Shown piece by piece: positions 50,521 to 62,513 of a DNA stretch of 64,000 nt. Under the pieces are notes generated by a model. The model was given only the letters and a program-made list of their open reading frames with translations. It did no database searches and was not told the origin of the DNA. The stretch is taken from NCBI RefSeq assembly GCF_018812025.1, contig NC_063045.1, positions 50,201,629 through 50,265,628 on the forward strand, read 5' to 3'. Both the position numbers and the translations under genes were made by a program. The first letter of the stretch is position 1; every line of letters starts with the position of its first letter. The DNA is from Megalobrama amblycephala (Eukaryota > Chordata > Actinopteri > Cypriniformes > Xenocyprididae).

Positions 50521-52199
50521 ATCTGACATTTCATACAGTTTATGCAGGGCAACAACTTACTGCGTGATATAGCCTATAGAATGCAGTTAGAATGTCCATA
50601 AAGATATGAAAGTGCGCTATTTTTATGGAGAGATTCATGCTGCACATTACATTGAGTCACTCTCACGTTAATGTATTACATTGATGTGCACTCGACATGT
50701 GTCGTTGAAAAATGCCATAGTAACCTCAAGTGAACTATAAAAATGAAATAGGAGGAGAATATCTCATATTTTTCCCTGGGTGCTCAACGCCTATACAGCC
50801 TACAGTTCATGATAGGCTATTGTTAACAAGTTTGTGAATATTTTGAATGAAAAAAAGGAAAAATAAAATAAAAGTGATACATCTGTCATACAGGGCTACT
50901 GTGCCTGCTTGATTTGTCTCCCCCCACTTTAATAATAAATGTGCACATATTGTGAATTAATTTAATAAACTTAGTAACCTAGCTTTCTTGGTAGCCTTCA
51001 GTAAATTAACTTCTCTAAGAAAAATATTAATAAAACATCAGCTGACCATATATTTATTTTCAATTTCATATTTCCATAATGATAAAAAAAAAATCAAGAT
51101 AAAGTTCAACCAAACATTTAAATTCAGTCATCATTTACTCAACCTCGTTTAAATGAACCTCGATGAATGTATACACTCACTTGAACATACTCATCAATGC
51201 ATATATAAACTATTATTATTTATTTGTTTCTTTGGATCTTTCTGTGTAAGTGTTTGTGTGTGTGTGTGTGTGTGTTTGTGTGTGGTTTTGAGAGGTGTGA
51301 TTTAGTTTGAGTACACTCATTCTTCTCAAGGACTGTGAGTCATTAGTCTGTGTCTCTCTTTTAATTTCATTTTACCTTTAGTGGGACTCATCTGCTCTAA
51401 GCTGAATTAACACATTCACAGCAAAGTGTTTAAAGTGCTTACATGGTGACAAGAAATTGAGATCCTGCTGTGCACTCTTTGTGTATCTCAGACAGAGATA
51501 GTTAGTAATACCTATATATTCTTTAAGGTGTCCACCACTGCAGAGAGAGATGGAGAGCCGAATTGAATATACTGAGTTAGACTCCTGCCCTCTTGTGTTT
51601 GTTATATACCAGTGCAGTGGAGCTTTATCATTTAAAGCAGAGGAACTGATGTTCAGTACATGCCTTGCAGATATTTACCTCAGATCCAAATGTCAAGAAT
51701 CTGCACCCTTAATCTGTGTTTAATCATGTGTCAAATTGAAGTGCAACTTTAATGTGTATTTTTCAATGCGCTTTGTCACTTGAAAAACAGGATGCAAGTT
51801 ATTTTTATGATCCCGCTGTTAAAGTTAATTTCTGATTTGCATTCTAATGCCATACAAGGTCTATGCATTTCCCAATACCCAGTGGGTAATCTCATTGGAT
51901 GCATTGTGTTTTGACATATTCAAATGTGGATCAAATCATACCACAAACATTCCTCAAAAGCATACTGTATTCTAGATTGTGGTTTAAATGACAGACCCGC
52001 TGCTTACAGCTGGCCTAATAAATGCACTGTTCCACTGTAGAGAGTAAGTCTTGAGGGGTGTTATATAACAACACAGGGTGTCTGTGCACAAGTGGAAATT
52101 ATTAAAATAAATACCGCCATGCCTTATATGTTCTACCTGCTACTGTTTATACAGTATGTGCGTATTAAATCCGGTGCAGTTATAGTATCAAGTAACCTC

Positions 52200-52574
52200 C
52201 AAAATCTTCACCCTCTCTCAGTTCCTGCCTCTTCTTTTTGCTGTATTAAAGAGAGAGAGGGAGAGAGGGAGATGGAGAGAGAAAAGACAGAAAGAGAGAA
52301 TCCCCATTCGGTGGTGTGCCTTTGCTACTGCTGTCAGCTGAAATGCCTCATCCAGCAACAAAGCGTAGCGTATTTCTCCCTGCATGCCTGATGCCCATGT
52401 GTGCATATGAATCCCTAGCCCAGAGAGACCGATACGGCAACCCGCCGCAATGCTCTGCTGGGAGCGCATACCGAGGGATGTGATCCGCTTCTGACTCTCT
52501 TCTTCCTCATCTTGATTTCCTTTCCTTAAGAAGCTTTGCTGCCACACCAATCCATATGCCACACAATACCTGCA
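52200..52574 (+). promoter_or_regulatory. Putative 5' leader of the PSD-93 alpha-type first exon
   Basis: Segment upstream of the MFFACYC start. It holds a purine-rich GA tract at about 52248-52300, then GC-richer, repeat-free sequence with scattered CpG (52400-52480). No TATA box or initiator can be called with confidence. One upstream ATG at 52271 opens a frame that closes at 52391, before the main start. Extent is a guess from composition. Confidence 0.35.
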
Positions 52575-52616
52575 ATGTTTTTTGCATGTTATTGTGCACT
52601 GAGGTCCAATGTGAAG
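52575..52616 (+). CDS. dlg2: dlg2 alternative first coding exon, PSD-93 alpha type (MFFACYCALRSNVK)
   Basis: Fourteen codons from ATG to AAG, followed by donor gtaaga at 52617, ending in phase 0. MFFACYCALRSNVK matches the PSD-93 alpha N-terminus (MFFACYCALRTNVK in mammals, as I know it) with one Thr-to-Ser change. Cys5 and Cys7 are the known palmitoylation pair that targets PSD-93 to synaptic and axonal membranes. In the mammalian protein the next exon starts KYRYQDED, and the phase here fits. This exon is the strongest reason to name the locus dlg2 rather than dlg1 or dlg4. I chose the ATG at 52575. The frame is open further upstream to about 52536 but contains no other ATG. Confidence 0.95.
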
Positions 52617-53123
52617 GTAAGACCATGCTGTGAATGTGAACTTTTGTGTGTACTACTCTACATGTGTGAGTGTCACATGGAGCTATACGATTGTGCGGTG
52701 TGGCTGCACAGGTGGTTTTGGCATCTGTGAATTACCACACCGGAATATATTTCTATCAAGCTTGGCAGAGCTGCTTGATTTTTACATAAATTGTTTTGTG
52801 CTGTGATTTTCTAGAAGTAATAGAGGAGGTCTATCTAAAAGCATTGGAGGTTTTTTGACAGCTGTAGTACCAGTAAGAAATGCTTAAAATTATGATGAAA
52901 GAGCGCTCTCTCTTAAAATCTCTCCAAAGATTAAAGTGTAGACTAGTATATCTGTGTACTTGTAGTCTTGTACAAAGTCTAAAGATTCGTAGGACTTTCT
53001 CGATGTCACTCTCTATCATGTACATTTGCATAATTTATTAATCATAATATATATATATATATATATACATGTGTGTGTGTGTGTGTGTGTGTACATGTGT
53101 GTGCATGTGTTTATTTGGTATAT

Positions 53124-54099
53124 TTAAAGAGTTAGTTCTCCCAAAAATTACATTTCTGTCGTTAATTACTAACACTCATGTCGTTCCAAACCCGTAAGAC
53201 CTTTGTTCTTATTCGGAACACAAATTAAGATATTTTTGATGAAATCCAAGAGTTTTTTTTTTTTTAATCCTCAATAGAAAGCAATGAAATGACCACATTC
53301 AAGGTCCAGAAAAGTAGTAAAAACATTGTTAAAATAGTCAACGTGACTACAGTGGTTTAATCTTAATCTTTAATCTAATGTTATGAAGCGACGAGAATAC
53401 TTTTTGTGCGCAAAAACTTATTTTTGTTTATTTTTGTTTTTTGCACATAAAAAGTATTCTTGTCGCTTCATAAAGCCCGGAACACACCATGTTGATGCCG
53501 AAGAACTAGCGCCGATGAAAGCAGACTGCGGGGTTGGCTCACGTCGGCAGTGTCTGGGTCCAAAGTTGCCCTGACACACCAAACCGACGCTCGACATCCG
53601 ACGGCCAAGTAGCACGTCCGTTCTGCATCTGCGTAAGAAGAAATGCCTTTCCATACGAGCTGGTAGCAGTAGCTGTACAGCCAATCAGAATGATCAGATG
53701 ACCCAACTGACCGACGAGCTCCGATGACGATTCTACATGTCGCATTGGCTGAAAAAAAGCTGACGAGGACCAACTTCAGCCGACGATGCGGAACACACTG
53801 AGAAAACTTAGTCGGCCGACGAACAAAAACTGCCAACCGTCGGCTTGGTGTGTTCTGGGGTTAACATTAAGGTTGAACCACTGTAGTTTTGACTATTTTA
53901 ACAATGTCTTTAATATCTTTCAGAACCTTGAATGACAGTAATTACGTTGCTTTTTTGTGGGGGATAAAAAAAAAAAAATGGATTTAATCAAAAATATCTT
54001 AATTTGTGTTCTGAAGATGAACGAAGGTCTTACGGGTGTGGAACGACGTGAGGGTGAGTACTTAATGACAGAAATTTCATTTTTGGGTGAACTAACCCA
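53124..54099. mobile_element. TTAA foldback element split by an insertion
   Basis: Arms ttaattactaacactcatgtc and gacgtgagggtgagtactta. Left TTAA at 53124; right end gggtgaactaaccc. Interrupted by 53470-53864. Confidence 0.8.
53470..53864. mobile_element. Element with cccggaacacacca ends inserted in a foldback
   Basis: Inverted ends CCCGGAACACACCA and TGGTGTGTTCTGGGG, CpG-rich interior with gccgac / gtcggc motifs. Flanked by ATAA and TTAA, consistent with a TTAA target. Confidence 0.75.
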
Positions 54100-55378
54100 A
54101 GTATGGTTTAAGTATGGTTAATATCTTAATAATTATGTCTATCTGTCCAACTCATTTTTTGCTGCAGTTTTCTATCTAGAGTTTGGCTACTGAGGACTAA
54201 GAGGTGTTTAATTTGCTGTTACTGCACCTGTCAGCCTCATTTCCCCCACCTCCCTCTGCTGACAGAGCAGGAAGTGCCCTGATAATGCAAGGTGGGGCAG
54301 TCATCTCCACTTTGTTGAAGACTAGAGAAAGATTCTCTGAAACACAGGTGACCAGTTCAGATATACCTTGGCTGTTCTCTATTCTTTGTAGACATGCATA
54401 TAGAGAAGATTTCGTTTGGGACTAGTTTCTAATGTTGGAAAATTGCTACTTGTCTGGAGGAGGTGGTGTTCTGCTTTCCTCTGCAGCTTGTAATGGATTT
54501 ATCTGAGGGAAGCTGTGTTCTCGTGCATCAAGCTGACAGTAAACATGATGCCGAGGATGCAGGGGTGGACATGCTGGTGATGAAAAGAGAGGAAGTGTGC
54601 ATGTGAAGCCAGAAACCATATGGATGATTTGGTTCTTTAGAATTTATAGTAATAATTTTGCAGTATGTGATTGAATGCAAGTGTGTGTGTGTGGGAGTGT
54701 GAGGGGCTGTGTATGTGTGGGAAGAGATTAATGCCAGTGTGTGTAGAAGCCTGCATGTGAGAGTATGTATGGGGGTGGATGTGTGTAGAGGAGTGAAACT
54801 GAGCTCTTTCTGTCTTTTTCTCTCTGGCATCAGTGGGCTGTATAATAACACACTTGATCTGTCTATGCCAGTGGGCATCTCAGAACTAAAGGCCAGCAGT
54901 GTTTAGGCCAGTAACATTACCCAATACTCTCTCCCACGTCAGTACTGCTACACACAACCTTATTGCTTCTTCTGGAGCATCATGAATCAGTGGACCTAAT
55001 TTAGCAGTAGAAGCTAAACTTGAGCTAGAAGCTAGAATGATTGAACATTTTTTTTTTAATTGCAGTAATATTTCACAATATTACTGTTTTGACTGTATTT
55101 ACATGAACGGTCTGAACAAATTAATTCACTAAAACGAATAACAATGACGTCCATTGGAACCACTTGGTTGATATTTTCTTTGGACTTTTCTTTACTGTGA
55201 ATTGTGCTCAAAGACTACTTTAGTTTACCATCCTTTCTTCTTGAGTTGAGTCATCAAAAGCACTGGCTTTCATTTGTAAAGTCATTTGTGCTTTTTTTTT
55301 TAAATACAGAAATATGTTCTTCTCATTGACTACAGGGCAAGTGTTCCATTCAATGCAATAAATAAATAAAATAAAACT

Positions 55379-55962
55379 TAGGCTACATCCATACGAAGCC
55401 AGAGCTTTTGCTATCCAATCTTTTTTTTTCCTCGTCTCAAAAAATATCTGCGTACACACGAAACCACTGAAACAGACTAAAAACGATGTAGTATACATGC
55501 CAGATCAGTATGTGGCGCTGTAATTCTGCCACAGGGATACACTAAAAATGGAGAATAAGACTTGGAGTATGCGCATAAACCTTGTGCGCTATTTACAAAC
55601 TTTAGTAAAGCTTAGAAATAAATCTTTATTTTAGTTAAGCTACTAGGCTCTGTTGCTTCTGCGGAAAGAACACAAGCATGTAGTCCGCTATTGTTGTTGT
55701 TGTTACTGTTTTGTGCAGTTAGTGGTGTCTGACTAGGGTCAACATGTGAGGTGATAACATCATCGTTTCACAAAATATACAGATTGGCTGTACACACGAA
55801 AATGCAAGGGCGTCGTTTTCAGATTTATCCACTCTGGGACCAGTTTAAAAAAATAGCGGTTTCACCTTCTGAAAACGCTGGATCCGTCTGGACGAAACAC
55901 CTATCCGATACAAAATTTTTGAGTATACAGCTAAACTCGTCTCTGTGTGGACGGGCCCATAG
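55379..55962. mobile_element. Element with ggctacatccatacg / tgtgtggacgggcc ends
   Basis: Roughly inverted ends (ctacatccatacgaa; ctctgtgtggacgggcccat). Target duplication not resolved. Non-coding. Confidence 0.5.
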
Positions 55963-57153
55963 AGTAAGTTTATGAGCAAAAAGATTTGACCTCTCTTATT
56001 CACTGTTTTAGAATTTATATTTGGGTTGAAGAGCCAGCTGATGGCAATTAACATGCTGCATATCCTCTCTTCAAGATAATGATAGTCTGAGCCAGGAATA
56101 GAGCTAGATTTAGTTCTTTACCCTCTCACATAAAGGAAACACTCTGTCCGAACACATTGTGCACAGTATTGCTCTACATAGTAGCTTTTCCAACCGTTGT
56201 GTGTGTGTGCAGCCGGGGACCATAGGGCTTTCCGGCCTGTGAATTCAGACTGGGAAAAAGAGGTACTCAGACAGTACTGACCCATCTGCTAAAAATGTTG
56301 AGCAAGCTTTGAGTCATACAGTCATGAATATTTCACAAGGAAATCTTATTCAATTCTGTTGATGAATGCAGTAACGCTTGCTGAGAGTTATGGACATATC
56401 TCCATCCTGTACCTGCAGTGTGGGCTAGAACAATTTGGTGAATTGTTTGTTTCTTTCTGAAGATAACAGTTATGTCCATTTTGTGACAAGAATTTGAATG
56501 AGATTTTTTTTTATATAGTCAGCTCCTGATAACTTTGCATATATTTATATTTTACTGGATTCAGTGTTGTGGATTAAAGGTTTTGGTCATGGTAGCTTTA
56601 TTCTGGGTTTCATCTGGCTTTAACTAGCAGTCAAACAGTGGTGTTGATGTTTGATGTCTTTGTTGTGCGTTGTGGAATTCTTGCCTGTTCCCCTGGTGCT
56701 TTCTTAGAAGCGGACAAGCTTGTGTTCTCTTGTGCATGTGTTTGTTCATTGCATATATGTGTGTGGTTTCCGTGTGTTCTCATTAGTGCAGGCAGAGTCA
56801 CCACCGCCCACTACAGCTTCATTAAACCTGCTGCAGTTTTAACTCTCACGCACATATTCACGGCTGTCTGTCACTGTATCGCATACACATTAATCACACA
56901 AGCTCAGCTTGTTCCTGTCAGGCTTTGCTAGCAAACACTCACACAAATAGCCCATTATAGTTAACCAGTGTAGTATAGATTCTTAAATATTCTAAGGAAA
57001 ATGTAAGTGGTTTTTGCCTGTGCAAAAGTTGCCACCATTATGTCAGGGTTGTTGCCAGTTCATTGCTTTGTTGTTACTAGGGTGTCCTGGGTGATTTCCA
57101 GCTGTTTTCTCACTTAGCCTTAAGTCAGAAAGAACCCAACATCAAGTCTCTAT

Positions 57154-58215
57154 TAGGGGTGTAAATCGGACAGTTCATCATAATTCGATACAATATCGAT
57201 TATCATAGCCATAAAGTTTTATCATATCAAAAAGTTCTGCGATATGATTTCAATACGATTCGATTCAGGGGTATATTGATCAGAATTTCGATATTATGAT
57301 ATTAAGTGCCTATTTTACACATTTTAATTAACTCACAACTGCAACCAAAATATATAACATAAACATTTATTTCAAAATTTCACATCCTGCACCCTGATTG
57401 GGACATCCACAAATTAAAAATTCACACAGTAATCTAATGACGGCTTATGACATCACCACAGTCAAGGAAGTATTTTAGATTTCTGTGCTAAAATATGTAA
57501 TGTCAAAAAACTGATAAACAAGGGAAAAAAATAAAATTAAAAGCCATTTCTTTTATATGCATAGCACAGCTTTTTAATGAAGCAACAGCATATTATCGGT
57601 AGGACAGAACAAGATAGGCTATTAATATTCTTTCATTGTGCAAAAGTGTTATAATATGAAAGGCTCCAATACAGAGCGGCACAAAGTGCTTATGCGCTTC
57701 CTGTGTGCAGAATGATGCTCTTGAAGCAACAGAGTCACAGTGTGCAGCGCTCCTATGCAGCAGTTTGAGCATTTTCTTTTAACACTTTTAAAATTCAGTT
57801 ACTGTGTGTGTGAAGAATGCTTCATAGCGCTCTATTCTCCAGTGTTGTGATCTAACAGACACCCGGTAGAAAGTAACATGATTTAGAAACAGCAATAAAC
57901 TCTATTAAGATGAAGTCCTTTTATGCAAAACCATAGACATTTATCTACTGAAGCACAAAAATAAGTAAAAGAAGACTAAATTCCGTGGCATATTTGTGCG
58001 CTGTTTGAGATGTGTGCGCGCTGCTTTTTGCAAGACTTTTGTGAAGATTCAGTACTGGCCCGATCGGGACAGTGACAGGTCCATCTACTGTCCCGAGCGT
58101 CTTTCACAAGCTCTGAAATGTAGAAAACCCTAGAAATTAATTGGGTTTTTGCATTTAAGTGGAATGGAAAAATAACTGAAAGGTTTCGATACCCTTTTTT
58201 TTAAACAACGATTTT
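57154..58215. mobile_element. hAT-type element (TAGGGGTGTAAATCGG end), right end unclear
   Basis: Left end followed by the family motif aattcgatacaatatcgatt. The right boundary near tttcgatacccttttttt is uncertain. Confidence 0.5.
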
Positions 58216-58583
58216 TAAATTTTTTTATTTATTTATTTATTTATTTACAAAAAACAAACAAACAAAAACCCTGAATCAAGGGACAAGTTGCATAGTGGAA
58301 TGCAAAAATGTGTTTTGTGTGAATGGCCCTTAAGACTGTTGAATCTCTGGTTAACTAATGTAGTTAACTGATGTTAACAAATGGAACCTTATTGCAAAGT
58401 GTTACAGAATTTTTTTAATTTTTTCATCCAAGTGAAAACCATAAGTCTGATTACTTCAAAAATTAACAGTACACTTTTTCTTAACAGACCATGTTATCTG
58501 AAGCATCATTCATGTTTGTAGCACAACAGTGAATTTGACTTATTCGCCAAACTCTAATAATAGAGTTCGAGGTTTATTAAAAT

Positions 58584-59495
58584 CACTGGTGTCAAAAGTA
58601 TTCACATTCATTACTCAGGTAGAAGTATTGGTACTAGGGTTTAAAAAGACTTCTGTAGAAGTTGAAGTATCAACTCAAGCTTTTTACTCAAGTAAAAGTG
58701 TAAAAGTACTGGTTTCAAAACTACTTAAAGTATAAAAGTAAAAGTAATGTAAGGAAAAAAATGCCATTAAGGACAAAAGCTTAGGCCGCGCCACAGGGGC
58801 CTACTGTGCACTACCCCACCTCCTCAAAAAAACATTTTTCTAAAGGCCATAATGACTATAATGTTATATTAAAATGTTAATGTTGAAAAATTTGCATTGC
58901 ACTAGGCTACCTGTTTCTACCAACCTCCTCCCTGGTGCTTGGTTGGAACATTTCGCTCGAGTTCTCTCCTTGAGTCTTCGTACTTGGCTACAAATGTCTG
59001 CTATGTCCAGTGTTGGGGGTTTACGAGTTACAAAGTTAGTATAGCCTACTTATCACAACATTGTCAATCGCGTTGTCAATCGCAAACGCTAATTTATTCA
59101 AATGTCTCTCTACCAAAGAACCTACTGTAGCTTAATTTGCGATGGGCGAAGAGAAAGCACCGTTTGATAAATGAGACAGTTGTGGAGAAATAATAACTTT
59201 TAAGAAATAATCTTTTTTGAGTAATGACTCCAACACTGGCTATGTCCTCCTTGCTGGAGTGTGACATGATTTGTGTCATGTGCAGGTGCGATGGATTGCG
59301 TACAACCAATAGGGTGTCGGAATGGTATATGTTTATACTTCTCATACAACCTAATACAACATAATTGTGTGAAAATGTAAGGAGTAGAAGTAAAAAGTCG
59401 GCTGAAAAATAATTACTCCAGTAAAGTATAGATACCCAATATTTCTACTTAAGTAAGGTAACAAAGTATTTGTACTTCGTTACTTGACACCTCTG
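58584..59495. mobile_element. hAT-type element, host of a nested hAT
   Basis: Ends CACTGGTGTCAA and TTGACACCTCTG. Perfect 8-bp target duplication ATTAAAAT at 58576-58583 and 59496-59503. Sub-terminal acttaagta / aagtaaaagt motifs are typical of the family. Interrupted at 59008. Confidence 0.9.
59008..59238. mobile_element. hAT-type MITE nested in the 58584 element
   Basis: Ends CAGTGTTGGGGGT and GACTCCAACACTG. Perfect 8-bp target duplication GCTATGTC at 59000-59007 and 59239-59246. 231 bp, non-coding. Confidence 0.92.
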
Positions 59496-59965
59496 ATTAA
59501 AATATATATATATATAATATATAATAATAGTGATTATTACTATTTACTATGTAATTACTAAACTGTTCACTTGATTTGAGAGTCATTTAAGCTGGAAAAA
59601 TCTCTTGTTGTTGTACCTGTCAGCTGTCGGCTTCCTGAGCGGTAACCGTGTTACAGTACACTTTTTTCCGTGTGGGCTCGGTGGCCCTTCCTCTATTGGT
59701 TGCTGCTTGGCTGTGCTCCCTGCAGTAGTCTTGCTGAGTGCCGCAGAGTGCTGGATGCAGCGGTGAGGAAGTGATTCAGGGCCTCCCCACATCTCTGGCA
59801 TGCTCGCACACACACATACACACACACACAAACCCGATGTGCACAGTCTCCGAGTCTGCCCAGAGAAAAGGAAGCCAGTCCACAGAACATGAACACCTCT
59901 CTACTGTACGATTGAACACTCACTGAAACACACACACACACACACACACATACACACTCAGAAGC

Positions 59966-59995
59966 ATGCAGGAACAGAAAGTGAGGAGCACAGAG
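59966..59995 (+). CDS. dlg2: Possible third dlg2 alternative first exon (MQEQKVRSTE)
   Basis: Ten codons ATG to GAG, followed by a consensus donor gtaagc at 59996, ending in phase 0 like the other two first exons. It follows about 380 bases (from 59580) that lack recognisable transposon sequence, are GC-richer than average and contain two short CA tracts, which could be a leader. The peptide has no cysteine, so this isoform would not be palmitoylated at its N-terminus. I do not recognise the sequence from a known DLG2 isoform. The case rests on strand, phase, donor quality and position downstream of the alpha first exon. A chance ATG plus donor is a real alternative. Confidence 0.4.
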
Positions 59996-60952
59996 GTAAG
60001 CAAAAAAGACTTTATACATCATGTCAAGTGTGGAGAGGAGGAGGACCATAAAGCTGAAGTGATTAAGTGTTGTTTCGATGCTCTAGTTGTCAGTGTCGTA
60101 AACATTGTAAGTTGGCATTGCAAACTGTTGTCGAGAGTGGTTTTCCGTCTGTCGTAAGAAACTCTGCAGCAAAGTGACTCACCCTAAAAGCTAGTTGTCT
60201 TTCTCTTTATAGTTCCTTTTATTGTCATTTTGTTGTTTCAACTTTCTGTCAGGTCTTTTACTTTCTGTTTTCCTTTCACTTCATCTGTTTCCTCTTCCTT
60301 TTATCTTATGTTTCTTTCAGATTCAAGTATTGCAGAGAGCACTTGATATCATCCCTCTCCTTCTGTCTCTCATCATTCTTGATTTGTTTTTATGATCATT
60401 GTGATTTTATTAGTTACACTACACACAAGACTCTCTTGTTTGACTTATGTGTGCACCAGCAAGCATGTGGCTGTATACTGAGACTGTGCGTGTGTGTATG
60501 TGTTTGTGTTTGAAGCTCATGTGTTAAGGCGGGCATTTGCGGTGAGGTCTGATACCCCGCTGCATGACGCTTTTTCTTATGTTTGCTTCCTCTGGTGGTG
60601 ATGACACTTCCACTCAGGGGTATTTAGAGAAAAAGAAAGGGCTCAGCACTGAGCCCTGAGGTACACCATTACTTAGCCAGACACCCCTACTGGCTTTTGT
60701 GTGGACAGAGTGACATAATAAAAACAAGACAAAAAGATAAAAAGTAGAAAGAGAGGGGGAATGAATAGAGATTTTGTGAGTTGAACATGTTCCCAGTCTG
60801 TGTTCACACGGTCTCTGTTGATCAGCTCCAATCAGGATCTCTGACTACATCCTTCATCCTTCTGCCATCTCATCTGCTCCCCTCAGAATAACGCCATTGT
60901 TCACACTGGCTCTCGTGTTTCGGCCTGGCTACACTGCTGTTTGGACCCAGAC

Positions 60953-60957
<5 letters not shown>

Positions 60958-61022
<65 letters not shown>
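60958..61022. repeat. (GT)n(GA)n compound microsatellite
   Basis: About 44 bp of GT followed by about 20 bp of GA. Confidence 0.95.
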
Positions 61023-61379
61023 TGCTCATGTTACCTCCTTACTGTGCCTTGTTAGAGTGGTAAACATGAGCAGCTAACAGATGCAGGGTCTGTTCCTGTA
61101 TATCAGTGACACACACGCATACAAGTGTTAAATAGTGCACATCTTTAAAATAGTTTTCCCCACTACTATCTGCCATTGGATCAGAAGAGTTTATTTTCCT
61201 CTTAATATGGGCCTCCCTGGTTTGTCGTCTGCTTTATAAACCTATTATGAATATAAAATGGGTGTTTTCAACTAGATGGAACTGGATTCAATATTTTGAA
61301 TGCTCCAAGATTGGCTCCGATCCCAATCTGACTTCTGAATTGTTACGCCGCCTGAATCATAATCTTACAGCTTTCGTTT

Positions 61380-61677
61380 GTTGGCCAGAAGAGAACTGGC
61401 CCCCTGACTGAGCCTGGTTTCTCCCAAGTTTTTTTCTTCATTCTGTCACCTGATGGAATTTGGGTTCCTTGCCACTTTCGCCTTTGGCTTGCTTAGTTGC
61501 GAACACCTACTATTCAACAATATTATATAGATGAATATATATAGATTAAATGCACTATAGAATTAGAGAGTAGAGTTAGAGTATATTAATAATGTTCCTG
61601 TTATCACTGTAAAGCTGCTTTGAAACAATCTGTATTGTAAAAGCGCTATATAAATAAAGGTGACTTGACTTGACTTT
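61380..61677 (+). mobile_element. Non-LTR retrotransposon 3' tail
   Basis: Contains the conserved fish LINE 3'-end motifs ctgagcctggtttctccc, aaagctgctttgaaac and gcgctatataaataaagg, finishing in a (tgact) pentamer tail. Truncated at the 5' side as usual for target-primed integration. LINE family not assigned. Confidence 0.7.
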
Positions 61678-61736
61678 TGAAACTTAAGTATGAAAATTTA
61701 GTGGAAAATGTAACACATTTTAAGATGTGCCAGTAC

Positions 61737-62509
61737 CAGTGGTGTATAAAGTACTCGAAAACCATACTTGAGTAAAAGTATAGATATCTTACCAGAAAAT
61801 GACTTTGGTAGAAGTTAAAGTCACTGTTTAGAATATTACTTAAGTAAAAGTTTTAAAGTATGTGATATTTTTTGTTCTTAAGTACGAAAAGTATTTTTTT
61901 TTATATATTAAACGTACTTAAAGGATTAGTCCACTTTCATGTTCATGTCTTTCTTTCTTCAGTTGAAAAGAAATTAAGGTTTTTGATGAAAACATTCCAG
62001 GATTATCCTCCTTATAGAGGACTTCAATGGCCTCCAGACGGTTGAAGGTCAAAATTACAGTTTCAGTGCAGCTTCAAAGGGCTTTAAACGATACCAGACA
62101 AGGAATAAGGGTCTTATCTAGAGAAACGATCGGTCATTTTCGAAAAAAATACAACTGTATATGCTTTATAAACACAAATGATTGCCTTGCACGTGCTTCC
62201 GCCAAAACCACATTTTCGTATTCTTCAAAAAGCGTATGCTGTATTTCCTACGCCTTCCCTATTCTACTTACGGAAAGAATATACAGTTGCTTGCTTGCAG
62301 TCTGTGTTCCTCTGACTTTATTTTTGTAGTACGTAACGAAAATGCTTTGGGAAAATGTATTGGAGTAAAAGTATGCATTTTATTTAGGAAATGTAGTGGA
62401 GTAAAAGTAAAAGGTGACAGAAATATAAACTTAAGTAAAGTACAGATTCTCCCAAAAAATACTTAAGTACTGTAACGAAGTATTATTACTTTGTTACATT
62501 ACACCACTG
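61737..62509. mobile_element. hAT-type element with CAGTGGTGTA ends, split by a TTAA element
   Basis: Inverted ends CAGTGGTGTA and TACACCACTG with acttgagtaaaagta and acttaagtactgtaacgaag inside. No clean target duplication. A TTAAAGGATTAGTCCAC element starts inside at 61918 and runs to about 62325. Confidence 0.75.
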
Positions 62510-62513
62510 CTGA

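Larger units (their letters stand above)
30004..52199 (+). other. dlg2: dlg2 intron between the two palmitoyl-type first exons
   Basis: About 22 kb without a convincing exon. It holds the listed mobile elements, TA microsatellites, and a cluster of local duplications at 35.9-42.5 kb. Stretches 40600-42000, 47400-48300 and 50500-52200 contain nothing I recognise beyond short low-complexity runs. An open but ATG-less frame at 30205-30429 is reported in the findings. Confidence 0.55.
52617..59579 (+). other. dlg2: dlg2 intron after the alpha first exon
   Basis: Intronic sequence. It contains a TTAA foldback with an insertion (53124-54099), a 'ggctacatccatacgaagcc' element (55379-55962), a TAGGGG-type hAT fragment (57154 on) and the nested hAT pair (58584-59495). 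Stretches 54100-55370 and 56000-57150 show no feature I can support. Confidence 0.55.

Noticed and set aside
52536..52574. Extended N-terminus upstream of MFFACYC
   Set aside because: The frame is open, but the upstream start is TTG, not ATG. The known PSD-93 alpha start is at 52575.
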